Source of the DNA: Jiella pacifica
Lineage (GTDB): Bacteria > Pseudomonadota > Alphaproteobacteria > Rhizobiales > Rhizobiaceae
NCBI RefSeq assembly: GCF_010500815.1
Contig: NZ_JAAAMG010000004.1
Coordinates: 1 to 50,090 of the forward strand
DNA length: 50,090 nucleotides
Direction: 5' to 3'
Each line of letters opens with the position of its first letter. The first letter of the stretch is position 1. A program made the translations under genes and the position numbers. The notes under the pieces are model-generated. The model did not search any database and had not been told where the DNA came from. It saw nothing but the letters and a program-made list of their open reading frames with translations. Shown here piece after piece: positions 31,972-39,188 of this stretch.

Positions 31972-33105
31972 ATGACACGCCCCGCAAACCATTCTGATTT
32001 GGCCCTTCTTTCGATCGATGACGCGCGATGCGTCTCGACCGGCGAGGTCGTTGTCGCTCTCGCTGCGACGGCGAGCACATCCGCAGGGTCGGCGCCGGCC
32101 TGGATCAAGATCGCACCGCGCGGACGGGTCGCCACCCGTGACGGGCGCTCCTACGCCTTCGATCCGGAAGGGCTTGCCGCCCGCTTTGCCGTCGACGACG
32201 TCAAGGTGCCGGTGGATTTCGAGCACGGCACCATTCACCTCGCGGCCAAGGGCCAGCGGACCGATGCCATCGGCTGGATCGAGGAGCTCGCCGCGCGTGA
32301 CGACGGGCTCTATGGCCGCGTCGACTGGCTCGATACCGGCAAGGCGGCACTCGCCGCCCGCACCCATCGCTACGTCTCGCCGACCTTTCCGCACGATGCG
32401 AGCGGCAACGCCGTCTTCCTGCATTCGGTCGCGCTGGTGACGGCGCCGGCGCTCTCGAACATGCCGGCGCTTGCCGCCGCCCATTCCCCGCAACCATCCA
32501 CGGACAGCGCCATGAGCGAAAAGATCGCGGCCGCCCTCGGGCTCGCCGCCGGAACCAGCGAGGCCGCCATCCTGGCAGCCATCCCCGGCCTGGTGAAGAA
32601 ACTCGACGAGGGCAAAGTCGTCACGGCCCTCGGGCTTCCCGCCAACGCCGACGAAACCGCCATCCTGTCGGCGATCGCCGATCTGAAGAAGAAGCCGGAT
32701 GGCGACGTCGCCAGCCTCCGGGCGGAGCTTTCGACGACGCAGAGCGAACTTGCCGCCCTGCAGGCGACGACGCGCAAGGGCGTCGTCGACACCCTGCTCG
32801 ACACGGCGCTGAAGGAAAAGCGCATCGTGCCGGCCCAGCGCGAGAGCTACGCCGCGCTCTGCGCGACCGATGCCGGCCTGACGCAGGTCACGGCCCTCCT
32901 GGCTGCCACGCCGCCAGCGCTGGGCGCCTCCGGCCTCGACGGCAAGCTGCCCGGTGAGGGCGGAACGAAGGCCGTCGACCCGGTAGCGCTCGCCGCCAAG
33001 GCCAACGCCTATCTCTCGGCCCAGACCGCGGCCGGAAACCCCATCAGCTACATCGACGCCTTTGCCCACGTGCAGGCTGAAGCCGAGAAGGATGCGGCCA
33101 AGTGA
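31972..33105 (+). CDS. phage protease with C-terminal scaffold (gpI/Z-like)
   Basis: A 377-residue head maturation protease of the Mu I type. The protease half (1-180) has WIKIAPRGRVATRDGRSYAF, VPVDFEHGT and AIGWIEELAARDDGLYGRVD, with a later TPALSNMPAL-like block (VTAPALSNMPALAA). The second half is helical and acts as scaffold. The ATG at 32512 (MSEKIAAALGLAAG) may be an internal start for a separate 197-residue scaffold, as with Mu Z; its ribosome site is weak. An in-frame ATG at 31960 lies inside the promoter block and is not preferred. Confidence 0.85.
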   Translation: MTRPANHSDLALLSIDDARCVSTGEVVVALAATASTSAGSAPAWIKIAPRGRVATRDGRSYAFDPEGLAARFAVDDVKVPVDFEHGTIHLAAKGQRTDAIGWIEELAARDDGLYGRVDWLDTGKAALAARTHRYVSPTFPHDASGNAVFLHSVALVTAPALSNMPALAAAHSPQPSTDSAMSEKIAAALGLAAGTSEAAILAAIPGLVKKLDEGKVVTALGLPANADETAILSAIADLKKKPDGDVASLRAELSTTQSELAALQATTRKGVVDTLLDTALKEKRIVPAQRESYAALCATDAGLTQVTALLAATPPALGASGLDGKLPGEGGTKAVDPVALAAKANAYLSAQTAAGNPISYIDAFAHVQAEAEKDAAK

Positions 33106-33482
33106 GCTACGCCCTCAATCGCGACATCCGTTCCTTCCAGGCCGCCGGCGCGATCGGCGGCCGTCTGATCGTCGCCGCCTCCGGTCCGGCGGGCGACATC
33201 GCCACGGCCGTCGCCCGGCAGGGCTTTGGCGTCGCCGAGCGGGTGGGTTCCGAGGCCGGCCAAATGTGCGACGTCACCGTCGCCGGGATGACCGAAGTCA
33301 TCGCCGGCGGTGACCTCGACTTCGACGATCCGGTGACCTCCGACGCCAACGGCCGGGCCGTCAAGGCCGTCGCCGTGGCCGGCCAGACGGTCCGCATCGT
33401 CGGCTTCATCCGCGGCGAAGGCACCACCGGCGACATCCTGCCGATCCAAGTCGCGCCGAGCCTCCTCGCAACGCCGGCCTGA
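33102..33482 (+). CDS. head decoration/capsid cement protein (DUF2190-like)
   Basis: A 126-residue beta-rich protein with GTG start overlapping the protease stop. Text such as GGRLIVAASGPAGDIATAVA, then DVTVAGMTEVIAGGDLDFDD, VTSDANGRAVKAV and VRIVGFIRGEGTTGDILPI is typical of DUF2190 capsid cement proteins. It would stabilise the expanded head. It sits, as usual, between the protease/scaffold and the major capsid gene. Confidence 0.82.
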   Translation: MSYALNRDIRSFQAAGAIGGRLIVAASGPAGDIATAVARQGFGVAERVGSEAGQMCDVTVAGMTEVIAGGDLDFDDPVTSDANGRAVKAVAVAGQTVRIVGFIRGEGTTGDILPIQVAPSLLATPA

Positions 33483-33529
33483 CGGGCTCGCAGCCGTCAC
33501 CTTCATCCGAAGCACAGGATTTCCGCCCA

Positions 33530-34501
33530 ATGGCACCGAACCGCCCGTTTCCCGTCGATCCGATCCTCACCGGCTTCGCGATCGGCTACCGCAACCCGGC
33601 CTATGCCTTCATCGCCGACGACGTTCTGCCGCGCACCCCGGTGATGGGCGAGCGTTTCTCCTGGACCGAGTATCCGCTGGAGGAAGGCTTTAGGGTCGTC
33701 GACAACCGCGTCGGGCGCACCGGCCGGGTCAACCGGGTCGAGTTCACCGGCACCCGGCGCGATTCCTCGGTCGAGGATTTCGGCCTGGAAGCGCCAATTC
33801 CCAACTCCGACATCGATGCGGCGGAGAAGATGAAGGCGCAGGGCCTCGGCAACTTCGATCCGCGCCAGCGGGCGGTGATGGGGATAGAGGACTACAACCA
33901 GATCAACCGCGAGATCCGCGTTGCCAGCCTCGTCCAGAGCCCGGCGAGCTACCCGACCTCGCAGAAGATGGCGCTGTCGGGCACCGACCAGTTTTCCGAC
34001 TACGACAATTCAGATCCGATCGGCGTCATCAAGGACGTCATCGACTCCACCCTGGTCTTCCGGCCCAACCAGGTGACGATGGGCCATCGCGACTGGACCA
34101 TCCTCTCCTCGCATCCCAAGCTGATCAACGCCGTGAAGGGTGGGCTCACCACCGAGGGCATGATCACCCGCCAGCAGTTCGCCGATCTCTTCGAGCTGAA
34201 GAAAGTGCTGGTCGGCGAAGCCTATATGGACGCCGCGAAGTTCGGCCACGCCGCCGACATCCAGCGGGTCTGGGGCGGCAACATGGTCTTCCAGTTCGTG
34301 AACCCCTCTGCCGACGTCAATGCCGGCACGATCACCCACGGCTTCACGGCGACCTACGGCACAAAGATCTCCGGTTCGATGCCCGATCCGAACGTCGGCC
34401 TCGAAGGCGGCGAGACGGTGCGGTCGGGCGAGCGGATCAAGGAGCTGATCGTCGCGCCGGGCGTGAGCTTCCTCCTCCAGGACGTCGTCGCTCCGGCCTG
34501 A
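33530..34501 (+). CDS. major capsid protein
   Basis: A 323-residue protein at the standard major-head position. FPVDPILTGFAIGYRNPAYA at the start and ERFSWTEYPLEEGFRVVDNR are typical of a capsid family in siphoviruses and Mu-like phages. TMGHRDWTILSSHPKLINAV and FADLFELKKVLVGEAY belong to the A domain of an HK97-type fold. It is not the classic Mu gpT sequence. It follows a 47-bp leader. Confidence 0.82.
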   Translation: MAPNRPFPVDPILTGFAIGYRNPAYAFIADDVLPRTPVMGERFSWTEYPLEEGFRVVDNRVGRTGRVNRVEFTGTRRDSSVEDFGLEAPIPNSDIDAAEKMKAQGLGNFDPRQRAVMGIEDYNQINREIRVASLVQSPASYPTSQKMALSGTDQFSDYDNSDPIGVIKDVIDSTLVFRPNQVTMGHRDWTILSSHPKLINAVKGGLTTEGMITRQQFADLFELKKVLVGEAYMDAAKFGHAADIQRVWGGNMVFQFVNPSADVNAGTITHGFTATYGTKISGSMPDPNVGLEGGETVRSGERIKELIVAPGVSFLLQDVVAPA

Positions 34502-34543
34502 TCCGCCGGCCTCTCCGCAAGTTCTTCGAAAAGGCTTTGAACG

Positions 34544-35104
34544 ATGGCGAAAGACACGACCAAACCCCGCGGCACGGACAGCACGCCGCCTGCCGCTTCC
34601 GGCGCCGCACCGACCACGCTGGACGCGGCTGCGACCGCGGCCGCTGCAGCCGAAGCTGCACAGGAGAGCGGCGCGATGAAGGTGACGAGCGAAGCGGCGA
34701 CGCAGCCGGTTCTGGAGACGGTGCAGACCTCGACGTCGCCGGATGGCGAACCGCGCTCGGCCGAGATAGAGCCGCAGATGCCGCGCTCGGCTGCGTTCCG
34801 GGCCCGAACCGCCGGATCGGTCTTCGATCCCGGCTTTCCGGGAAGCGGACGCTCGACCTACGCCGGGACGTTGCCGGCGCGAACCCGGGTGCTGCCGGGC
34901 GGCGAACGCATCGCGATCACCGCCGTCGCGCCGGATACCGAGACCCGCGAGTTTACCGCGACGATCCGCATCCTGAAATCGAAGACGCTCTACGAGCCCG
35001 GCGCCATGGTGCCGCTCACCCGGCGTGACTTCGAAGCCAAGCGCTCGCACGGCTCGGTCGTCGAGCGGTTCTTCGAGGACGGCCTGGAGGTCGCGGCCGA
35101 ATAA
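34544..35104 (+). CDS. hypothetical head-region protein (gp35 position)
   Basis: A 186-residue protein. The first 80 residues are Ala/Thr/Glu-rich and probably disordered. The second half (TRVLPGGERIAITAVAPDTE, then FTATIRILKSKTLYEPGAMV and PLTRRDFEAKRSHGSVVERF) is a small folded domain that recalls gp35-like proteins of Mu-type phages. Function unknown. Its ATG at 34544 is in a leader with TTCGAAAAGG. It is the last gene before the structured gap and the acyl carrier cassette. Confidence 0.65.
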   Translation: MAKDTTKPRGTDSTPPAASGAAPTTLDAAATAAAAAEAAQESGAMKVTSEAATQPVLETVQTSTSPDGEPRSAEIEPQMPRSAAFRARTAGSVFDPGFPGSGRSTYAGTLPARTRVLPGGERIAITAVAPDTETREFTATIRILKSKTLYEPGAMVPLTRRDFEAKRSHGSVVERFFEDGLEVAAE

Positions 35105-35116
35105 TCGTCGTCGGAA

Positions 35117-35347
35117 CGGTGGGGCTCGTCCCGCCGGCGATCGGCGCGGCCCGATATCAAGAGGGCCGCGCCACTGCAATACCAGCGGGCCCCGGCCCCC
35201 ATGCTGGCGGTCGTGCCGGACGAGCAGCGCCAATGCTGCCGGCGCGCCAGCGGACGGGGAAGGCCCCGAGCGGACCCACAGGCCACGCAGGCGCCTGCCG
35301 CATCCCTTCGAGGTCCGGGGCTCGGAGGATCCTCAATCAGGAGCCCC
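35117..35347 (+). ncRNA. hairpin-rich non-coding leader before the acyl carrier gene (candidate structured RNA)
   Basis: In 231 nt I can draw: CGGTGGG/CCCGCCG (35117-35136, one GU pair); GGCGCGGCCC/GGGCCGCGCC, ten perfect pairs (35143-35172); CCAGC/GCTGG (35182-35207); GCCG-GCAGC/GCTGC-CGGC with a 5-nt bulge (35215-35243); CGGGG-AAGG-CCCCG (35255-35268); CGGACC/GGTCCG (35271-35317) enclosing the palindrome GCAGGCGCCTGC; and GGGGCTC/GAGCCCC (35317-35347), which covers part of the next ribosome site. There is no T-run, so no ordinary terminator. High GC favours chance stems, so the call is tentative. Confidence 0.45.
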
Positions 35348-35350
35348 AAC

Positions 35351-35659
35351 GTGACCAGCCCCGCAACTCCAATACTCACATCCTCCGCCAACGTGGCTCC
35401 GGCCGAGATCCGCGCGACCGTCGCCGACAAGGTGCGGTCCGTCATCGTCGACTGCCTCGGCGTGGCGGCGTTCGAGGTCACCGAAGGGGCGTCGCTTGCC
35501 GAGGATCTCGGCGCCGACAGCCTCGACATGGTCGAGATCGCGCTCGAGCTGGAGTCGGAGTTCGGCGTCACCCTCGACGACGAGACGGTCGACCAGGTGT
35601 CGATCGTCAAGGATTTCGTCGAGGCAGTCACATCCTGCCTGGCAAGGCGCGCAGCATGA
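35351..35659 (+). CDS. phage-borne acyl carrier protein
   Basis: A 102-residue acidic protein starting with GTG, AGGAG 7 bp upstream. After a 15-residue unstructured start it is a complete four-helix carrier protein: IRATVADKVRSVIVDCLGVA, then EGASLAEDLGADSLDMVEIA with the phosphopantetheine serine at residue 57, and LELESEFGVTLDDETVDQVS. The sequence is close to fatty-acid type AcpP, not to polyketide carriers, but it differs in the N-terminal extension and the Ala/Arg-rich end. It lies among virion genes, so it is probably made late. Holo-ACP formation would need the host AcpS. The role is unknown: lipid modification of a virion part or interference with host lipid metabolism are possibilities. 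Confidence 0.85.
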   Translation: MTSPATPILTSSANVAPAEIRATVADKVRSVIVDCLGVAAFEVTEGASLAEDLGADSLDMVEIALELESEFGVTLDDETVDQVSIVKDFVEAVTSCLARRAA

Positions 35660-35784
35660 GCGCCGGGTTCCGGATCTCGGCCGCGCTTGGCGGCACAGTT
35701 GCCATCCTGGCTCTCTCCTATGGCCTGGCACTCCTCGGCGAACCGAGCAGCGTCTGGCTGTGGCAGATGGCGGGGGCGCTGTGA
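35656..35784 (+). CDS. 42-residue single-span membrane protein coupled to the carrier protein
   Basis: The ATG at 35656 overlaps the carrier stop (ATGA) and the TGA overlaps the next ATG (TGATG), so its reading frame is locked into the operon. The protein has one span (ISAALGGTVAILALSYGLAL) with a short tail ending WLWQMAGAL. It is too short for a known enzyme. A function together with the acyl carrier protein at the membrane is attractive but only inferred. Confidence 0.6.
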   Translation: MSAGFRISAALGGTVAILALSYGLALLGEPSSVWLWQMAGAL

Positions 35785-36218
35785 TGGAGGATTTCGCGAC
35801 CAAGCAGGATCTGATCGACCGGTTCGGGCAGACCGAACTCGTCCAGCTCACCGACCGCACCAACCGGCCGCCGACGACGGTCGACGACACGACGGTGTCC
35901 CAAGCGCTCGGCGATGCCTCGGCGTTGGCGTCGGGCTATGTCGGCAAGATCTACCAGCTGCCATTCGCGGAGGTTCCGCCGGCGCTGGTGAAGTCGGTGG
36001 CCGACATCGCCCGCTATTATTTGCACGGCAGACGCGCTGAAAAGGATGGCGAGGTCGAGCGCGCCTACAAGGAAGCCGTCGGCTGGCTGAAGGACATCGC
36101 CCGGGGCGTGGTGCAGCTCGACGTCGGCGGTGTGCCGCCGGCGCAGCCCGAGGGCGGCTCTGTCCAGATCTCTGGGCCGCAGCGGCGGTTTTCCCGCGAC
36201 ACGCTGAGGGGCATGTGA
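35784..36218 (+). CDS. DUF1320 family protein (gp36-like)
   Basis: A 144-residue head-tail connector-type protein with the DUF1320 signature: DFATKQDLIDRFGQTELVQL, then VSQALGDASALASGYVGKIY and VADIARYYLHGRRAEKDGEV. In Mu-like phages this gene follows the capsid and gp35 genes. Here the acyl carrier cassette lies between gp35 and gp36, so the cassette looks inserted into an otherwise standard order. Confidence 0.88.
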   Translation: MEDFATKQDLIDRFGQTELVQLTDRTNRPPTTVDDTTVSQALGDASALASGYVGKIYQLPFAEVPPALVKSVADIARYYLHGRRAEKDGEVERAYKEAVGWLKDIARGVVQLDVGGVPPAQPEGGSVQISGPQRRFSRDTLRGM

Positions 36219-36805
36219 TGGCGGCCGAGGGCATCCGGATCGTCGTCGACGACGCCGTCGTCATGGAAGCGCTGTTGCGGCTGGAGCAGCGCGATCGCTC
36301 GAACGCGATCAACGCGATCGGCGCCTATCTGGTGACGGCCACTCAGCAGCGCTTCGAGCGCGAACAGGGGCCGGATGGTAGGCCCTGGCAGCGGCTTTCG
36401 CCTCGCACAGCCAACGCGCGGATCGGCAAGACGCGGCGGGGCTACGACCACATACTGCGGGTGAAGAACCGGCTTTATTCGAGCGTCAAGTACCAAGCCG
36501 ATGCGGCCAGTCTGGCCGTCGGCACGAACGTCGACTATGCGGCGATCCAGCAGCTCGGCGGCACGATCAAGAAGCCGGCGCGCCGGCAGACGATCTACCA
36601 GCGCTACAATCCGAAGACCGGGGATCTCGACCAGCGCTTCGTGAAGCGCTCGCGCTCGAATTTCGCTCGCCACGTCGACGTCGCGGCTCATTCGATCACC
36701 ATCCCGGCGCGGCCTTATCTTGGCATCTCCGACGAGGACCGCGCCGAGATCCTGGAGATCGTCGCCGACACCGAGCGCCGGTCGCTTGCAGGAGGCGGCC
36801 GATGA
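36218..36805 (+). CDS. phage virion morphogenesis protein (gpG-like)
   Basis: A 195-residue protein of the virion morphogenesis family (Mu G, P2 S type): LVTATQQRFEREQGPDGRPW, then WQRLSPRTANARIGK, LRVKNRLYSSVKYQAD, and the end ITIPARPYLGISDEDRAEIL. It is needed for head completion and tail joining. The ATG at 36218 overlaps the DUF1320 stop; a GTG at 36215 is the alternative. In Mu this gene lies before the protease; here it follows gp36. Confidence 0.88.
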   Translation: MAAEGIRIVVDDAVVMEALLRLEQRDRSNAINAIGAYLVTATQQRFEREQGPDGRPWQRLSPRTANARIGKTRRGYDHILRVKNRLYSSVKYQADAASLAVGTNVDYAAIQQLGGTIKKPARRQTIYQRYNPKTGDLDQRFVKRSRSNFARHVDVAAHSITIPARPYLGISDEDRAEILEIVADTERRSLAGGGR

Positions 36806-37230
36806 TCGTCGCCGAGATCGAGGCTCGCCTCGTCGAGCGCTGCCAAGCTTCCTTCGCGATCATCGCAGGAGCGATCGACCTGGCGCGGGTCAAGGAGCGG
36901 CCGCCGGCCTCACCCGCCGCCTATGTCGTGCCGATCCGCGAGGTCAGCGCCGAGAACAGCCGCATGACCGGCGTCTCTCAGCGGACCGAGATGGACGTCG
37001 GCGTCGTCATCATCGTCGACAACGTCTCGGACGACACCGGCGCTGCTGCCGGCAAGGATCTGGAGTCGCTGAAGGCAATCGTTCGCAAGGCCCTGATCGG
37101 GTGGCAGCCGGCGAGCGCCGAGGACGTCATCATCCACGTCTCGGGCGAGATGACGAGCGCTAAGGGCGGCACCGTGTGGTGGGAAGAGCAGTTCGCCACC
37201 GCCTACTACCAGAACGACGAGGAGAGTTGA
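36802..37230 (+). CDS. tail terminator-type protein (gp37-like)
   Basis: A 142-residue protein with VAEIEARLVERCQASFAIIA at the start, then ASPAAYVVPIREVSAENSRM, TEMDVGVVIIVDNVSDDTG and VRKALIGWQPASAED. This is the pattern of the gp37/tail-terminator family that caps the tail tube. It is coupled to the preceding gene by a 4-bp overlap. Confidence 0.8.
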   Translation: MIVAEIEARLVERCQASFAIIAGAIDLARVKERPPASPAAYVVPIREVSAENSRMTGVSQRTEMDVGVVIIVDNVSDDTGAAAGKDLESLKAIVRKALIGWQPASAEDVIIHVSGEMTSAKGGTVWWEEQFATAYYQNDEES

Positions 37231-37231
37231 G

Positions 37232-37450
37232 ATGCCGGTGAGACAAGGCGGACGAACGATCCGCGACCCGAAGACGGGGAAGGAAAAGCACGAGGGCGGC
37301 ACCCGTCAGGAACGGACCGAGGGCGAGATCCCCAAGGACCACCCAGCCAAGACGCGGCTCGCCGAGCAGGCAAAGGCCGAGGCGCCCGCGACCGAGGAGC
37401 CACCGAAGATTGAGGGCGGCAAGGCCGCAGCGCCGAAGGGGAAGGACTGA
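37232..37450 (+). CDS. small charged protein of the tail region
   Basis: A 72-residue, strongly charged and probably disordered protein (VRQGGRTIRDPKTGKEKHEG, then Lys/Glu/Pro-rich). The opening VRxGGRTIRDPxT recalls the small gp38/DUF2635 proteins that stand at this place in Mu-like phages, but the rest is too simple in composition to be sure. Confidence 0.6.
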   Translation: MPVRQGGRTIRDPKTGKEKHEGGTRQERTEGEIPKDHPAKTRLAEQAKAEAPATEEPPKIEGGKAAAPKGKD

Positions 37451-37454
37451 AGCC

Positions 37455-38384
37455 ATGGCCACCCGCAAATTCCGCAAGCTCGCGGCGCTGACGAAGATCG
37501 AGACGACATACGGCGTCGACGCCGTGCCGACCGGCGCGGCCGACGCCATGCTGATGACCGACGTCGCCTTCACGCCAATGGAAGGCCAAGAGGTCAGTCG
37601 CGATCTGCTGCTCCCGTATCTCGGCCACCAGGGTGTCGAGCTGGCCGGGCTCTATGCCCGGCTGCAGGGCTCGGTAGAGATCGCCGGCGCCGGCGCGGCC
37701 GGAACTGCGCCGGCCTATGGGCCGCTGCTTCGGGCGTGCGGAATGGCCGAGGACGAGGAGACCGGCGTCTCAGTCTCCTATCTGCCTGCCTCCGCCAACG
37801 AAGAGGCGGCTTCGATCTACTTCAACGCCGACGGCGTCCGTCACGTCCTGCTCGGCTCGAGGGGCACCTGGACCGCCAATCTCGCGCCGAACCAGGTCCC
37901 GCGCTTTCGCTTCGACATGATGGGCCTGCTCGGCACGATCACCGATGCGGCGCTGCCGACGGTCGACGTGGACGCCTTCAAGCGTCCGAAGGTGGCCAGC
38001 AAGGCTCAAACTGTGATGTCGCTGTTCGGCTGGACGGCGATCGCCGAGAGCCTGGCGCTCGATTACGGCAACCAGGTCGAGGCGCGGTTTCTGATCGGCG
38101 CGGAATCGATGGAGATCACTGATCGCCGTTCGACCGGCACCGCCGTGGTCGAGGCCAAGAGCATGGCGACCAAGGACTGGTTTGCCATCGCCAAGGCTCG
38201 CACCCGAGGCGCGCTGTCGCTCGTCCACGGCGTCGCCGCCGGCAACATCGTCGAGTTCGCGGCCCCGCAGGTCGAGATTGGCCGGCCGACGCAGGGCCAG
38301 ACCCAGGGCATCCTCAACTATTCGCTGCCGCTGATGCTCTGCCACGACACCGGCGACGACGAGCTGTCGATCGTCGTCCGCTAG
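37455..38384 (+). CDS. phage tail tube protein
   Basis: A 309-residue tail tube subunit of siphovirus type. ALTKIETTYGVDAVPTGAAD and PYGPLL-like AYGPLLRACGM at about 93-104 are family hallmarks, as is GILNYSLPLMLCHDTGDDEL at the end. No sheath gene accompanies it, so the tail should be flexible and non-contractile, unlike Mu itself. It begins 4 bp after the previous stop with an AAGGACTGAAGCC leader. Confidence 0.85.
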   Translation: MATRKFRKLAALTKIETTYGVDAVPTGAADAMLMTDVAFTPMEGQEVSRDLLLPYLGHQGVELAGLYARLQGSVEIAGAGAAGTAPAYGPLLRACGMAEDEETGVSVSYLPASANEEAASIYFNADGVRHVLLGSRGTWTANLAPNQVPRFRFDMMGLLGTITDAALPTVDVDAFKRPKVASKAQTVMSLFGWTAIAESLALDYGNQVEARFLIGAESMEITDRRSTGTAVVEAKSMATKDWFAIAKARTRGALSLVHGVAAGNIVEFAAPQVEIGRPTQGQTQGILNYSLPLMLCHDTGDDELSIVVR

Positions 38385-38436
38385 CCCCCCACGCGCTGCA
38401 CTTCAGCCCCTTCAAACGCCCTTCGAAGGATCTTCC

Positions 38437-38811
38437 ATGGCCAACTTCGTCCTCGCCGAAACCTACCGCTACTGGTGGCCGGTCACCGTCCACATTCCCG
38501 ACCCGAAAGCCGCCGGCAAGACCATCGCCCAGGCCTTCGAGATGGAATTCGAGGCCATTCCCCAGGACGAGGCCGAGGCATTGCAGGCCGCCTATCTGGC
38601 CCTCGAAACCGCGGAGGAGCGGGCCGCTCATCAGCACGACCTTCTCAAGCGCGTCTCCAAGGGATGGCGGAATGTCGAGGCGCCGGGCGGCGGCGAACAG
38701 CCCTTCAGCGAGCACGCCTTCGACAAGGCGCTGCAGTTTCCGTGGTTCCGCGCAGGGGTCTACCGCGCGATGTCGCAGTCGATGTCCGGCGAGGCGCGAT
38801 CGGGAAACTGA
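38437..38811 (+). CDS. tail assembly chaperone, short form (lambda G-like)
   Basis: A 124-residue protein between tail tube and tape measure, the position of lambda gpG. It is acidic and helical (AFEMEFEAIPQDEAEALQAA; YLALETAEERAAHQHDLLKR). It ends at TGA 38809-38811, directly after the slippery heptamer GGGAAAC. Most ribosomes should stop here and yield the short chaperone. It would coat the tape measure during tail assembly. A leader with TTCGAAGGA lies 10 bp before the ATG. Confidence 0.85.
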   Translation: MANFVLAETYRYWWPVTVHIPDPKAAGKTIAQAFEMEFEAIPQDEAEALQAAYLALETAEERAAHQHDLLKRVSKGWRNVEAPGGGEQPFSEHAFDKALQFPWFRAGVYRAMSQSMSGEARSGN

Positions 38812-38834
38812 GGGCGGCGGCGCGCGCCGCCGCC
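38802..38834 (+). promoter_or_regulatory. programmed -1 ribosomal frameshift signal
   Basis: Slippery heptamer G GGA AAC (38802-38808) in the zero frame, then TGA, then a perfect inverted repeat from 38813: nine pairs GGCGGCGGC / GCCGCCGCC around the loop GCGC. The spacer between heptamer and stem is 4 nt. Lambda uses GGGAAAG at the same place. A -1 slip gives ...GGG AAA CTG and continues to 39188. Confidence 0.88.
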
Positions 38835-39188
38835 TTTGCGTGGGCAGGACGGGCCGATCCCGCCCTCTCGGCGCGAATCGACGAGGACCTTCAGGCGCAG
38901 TTCGCGGCGCTCGGCGTCGCGGTGGATCTCGAAGAAGCGGAAGACGGGGAGAGCGACGACGTGGCGGTGTGGGCGATCAACTGGCAGACGGTGCGGGCGT
39001 TTCTTGCCTGCGCGACGTGCTGGCGCGTCGCCGTCGGCCTCGCCGGTATGACGCGCCTCGGGCTCGACTATGCCGGCGTCGACGCGATGCTGCGGCGCCG
39101 CGGCTTCGACGACGTCGACTTTGCCGATCTGCAGCTGATGGAAGAGGCGGCACTCGAAGCCTTCGGCGAAGTGGCGGAGGGCAATTGA
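38809..39188 (+). CDS. frameshift extension of the tail chaperone (lambda GT-like)
   Basis: Downstream half made only after the -1 slip. The fused protein would have 124 + about 126 residues. The extension begins LRAAARAAAFAWAGRADPAL and contains WAINWQTVRAFLACATCWRV and GLDYAGVDAMLRRRGFDDVD. It lacks its own start codon with a ribosome site, which supports expression by frameshift. In lambda the T part links the chaperone to the tail tube. It ends overlapping the tape measure ATG (TGATG). Confidence 0.85.

Noticed and set aside
35201-35350. Upstream extension of the acyl carrier frame (in-frame ATG at 35201)
   Set aside because: The added 50 residues are Arg/Gly/Pro-rich without similarity, there is no ribosome site at 35201, and a good AGGAG precedes the GTG at 35351.
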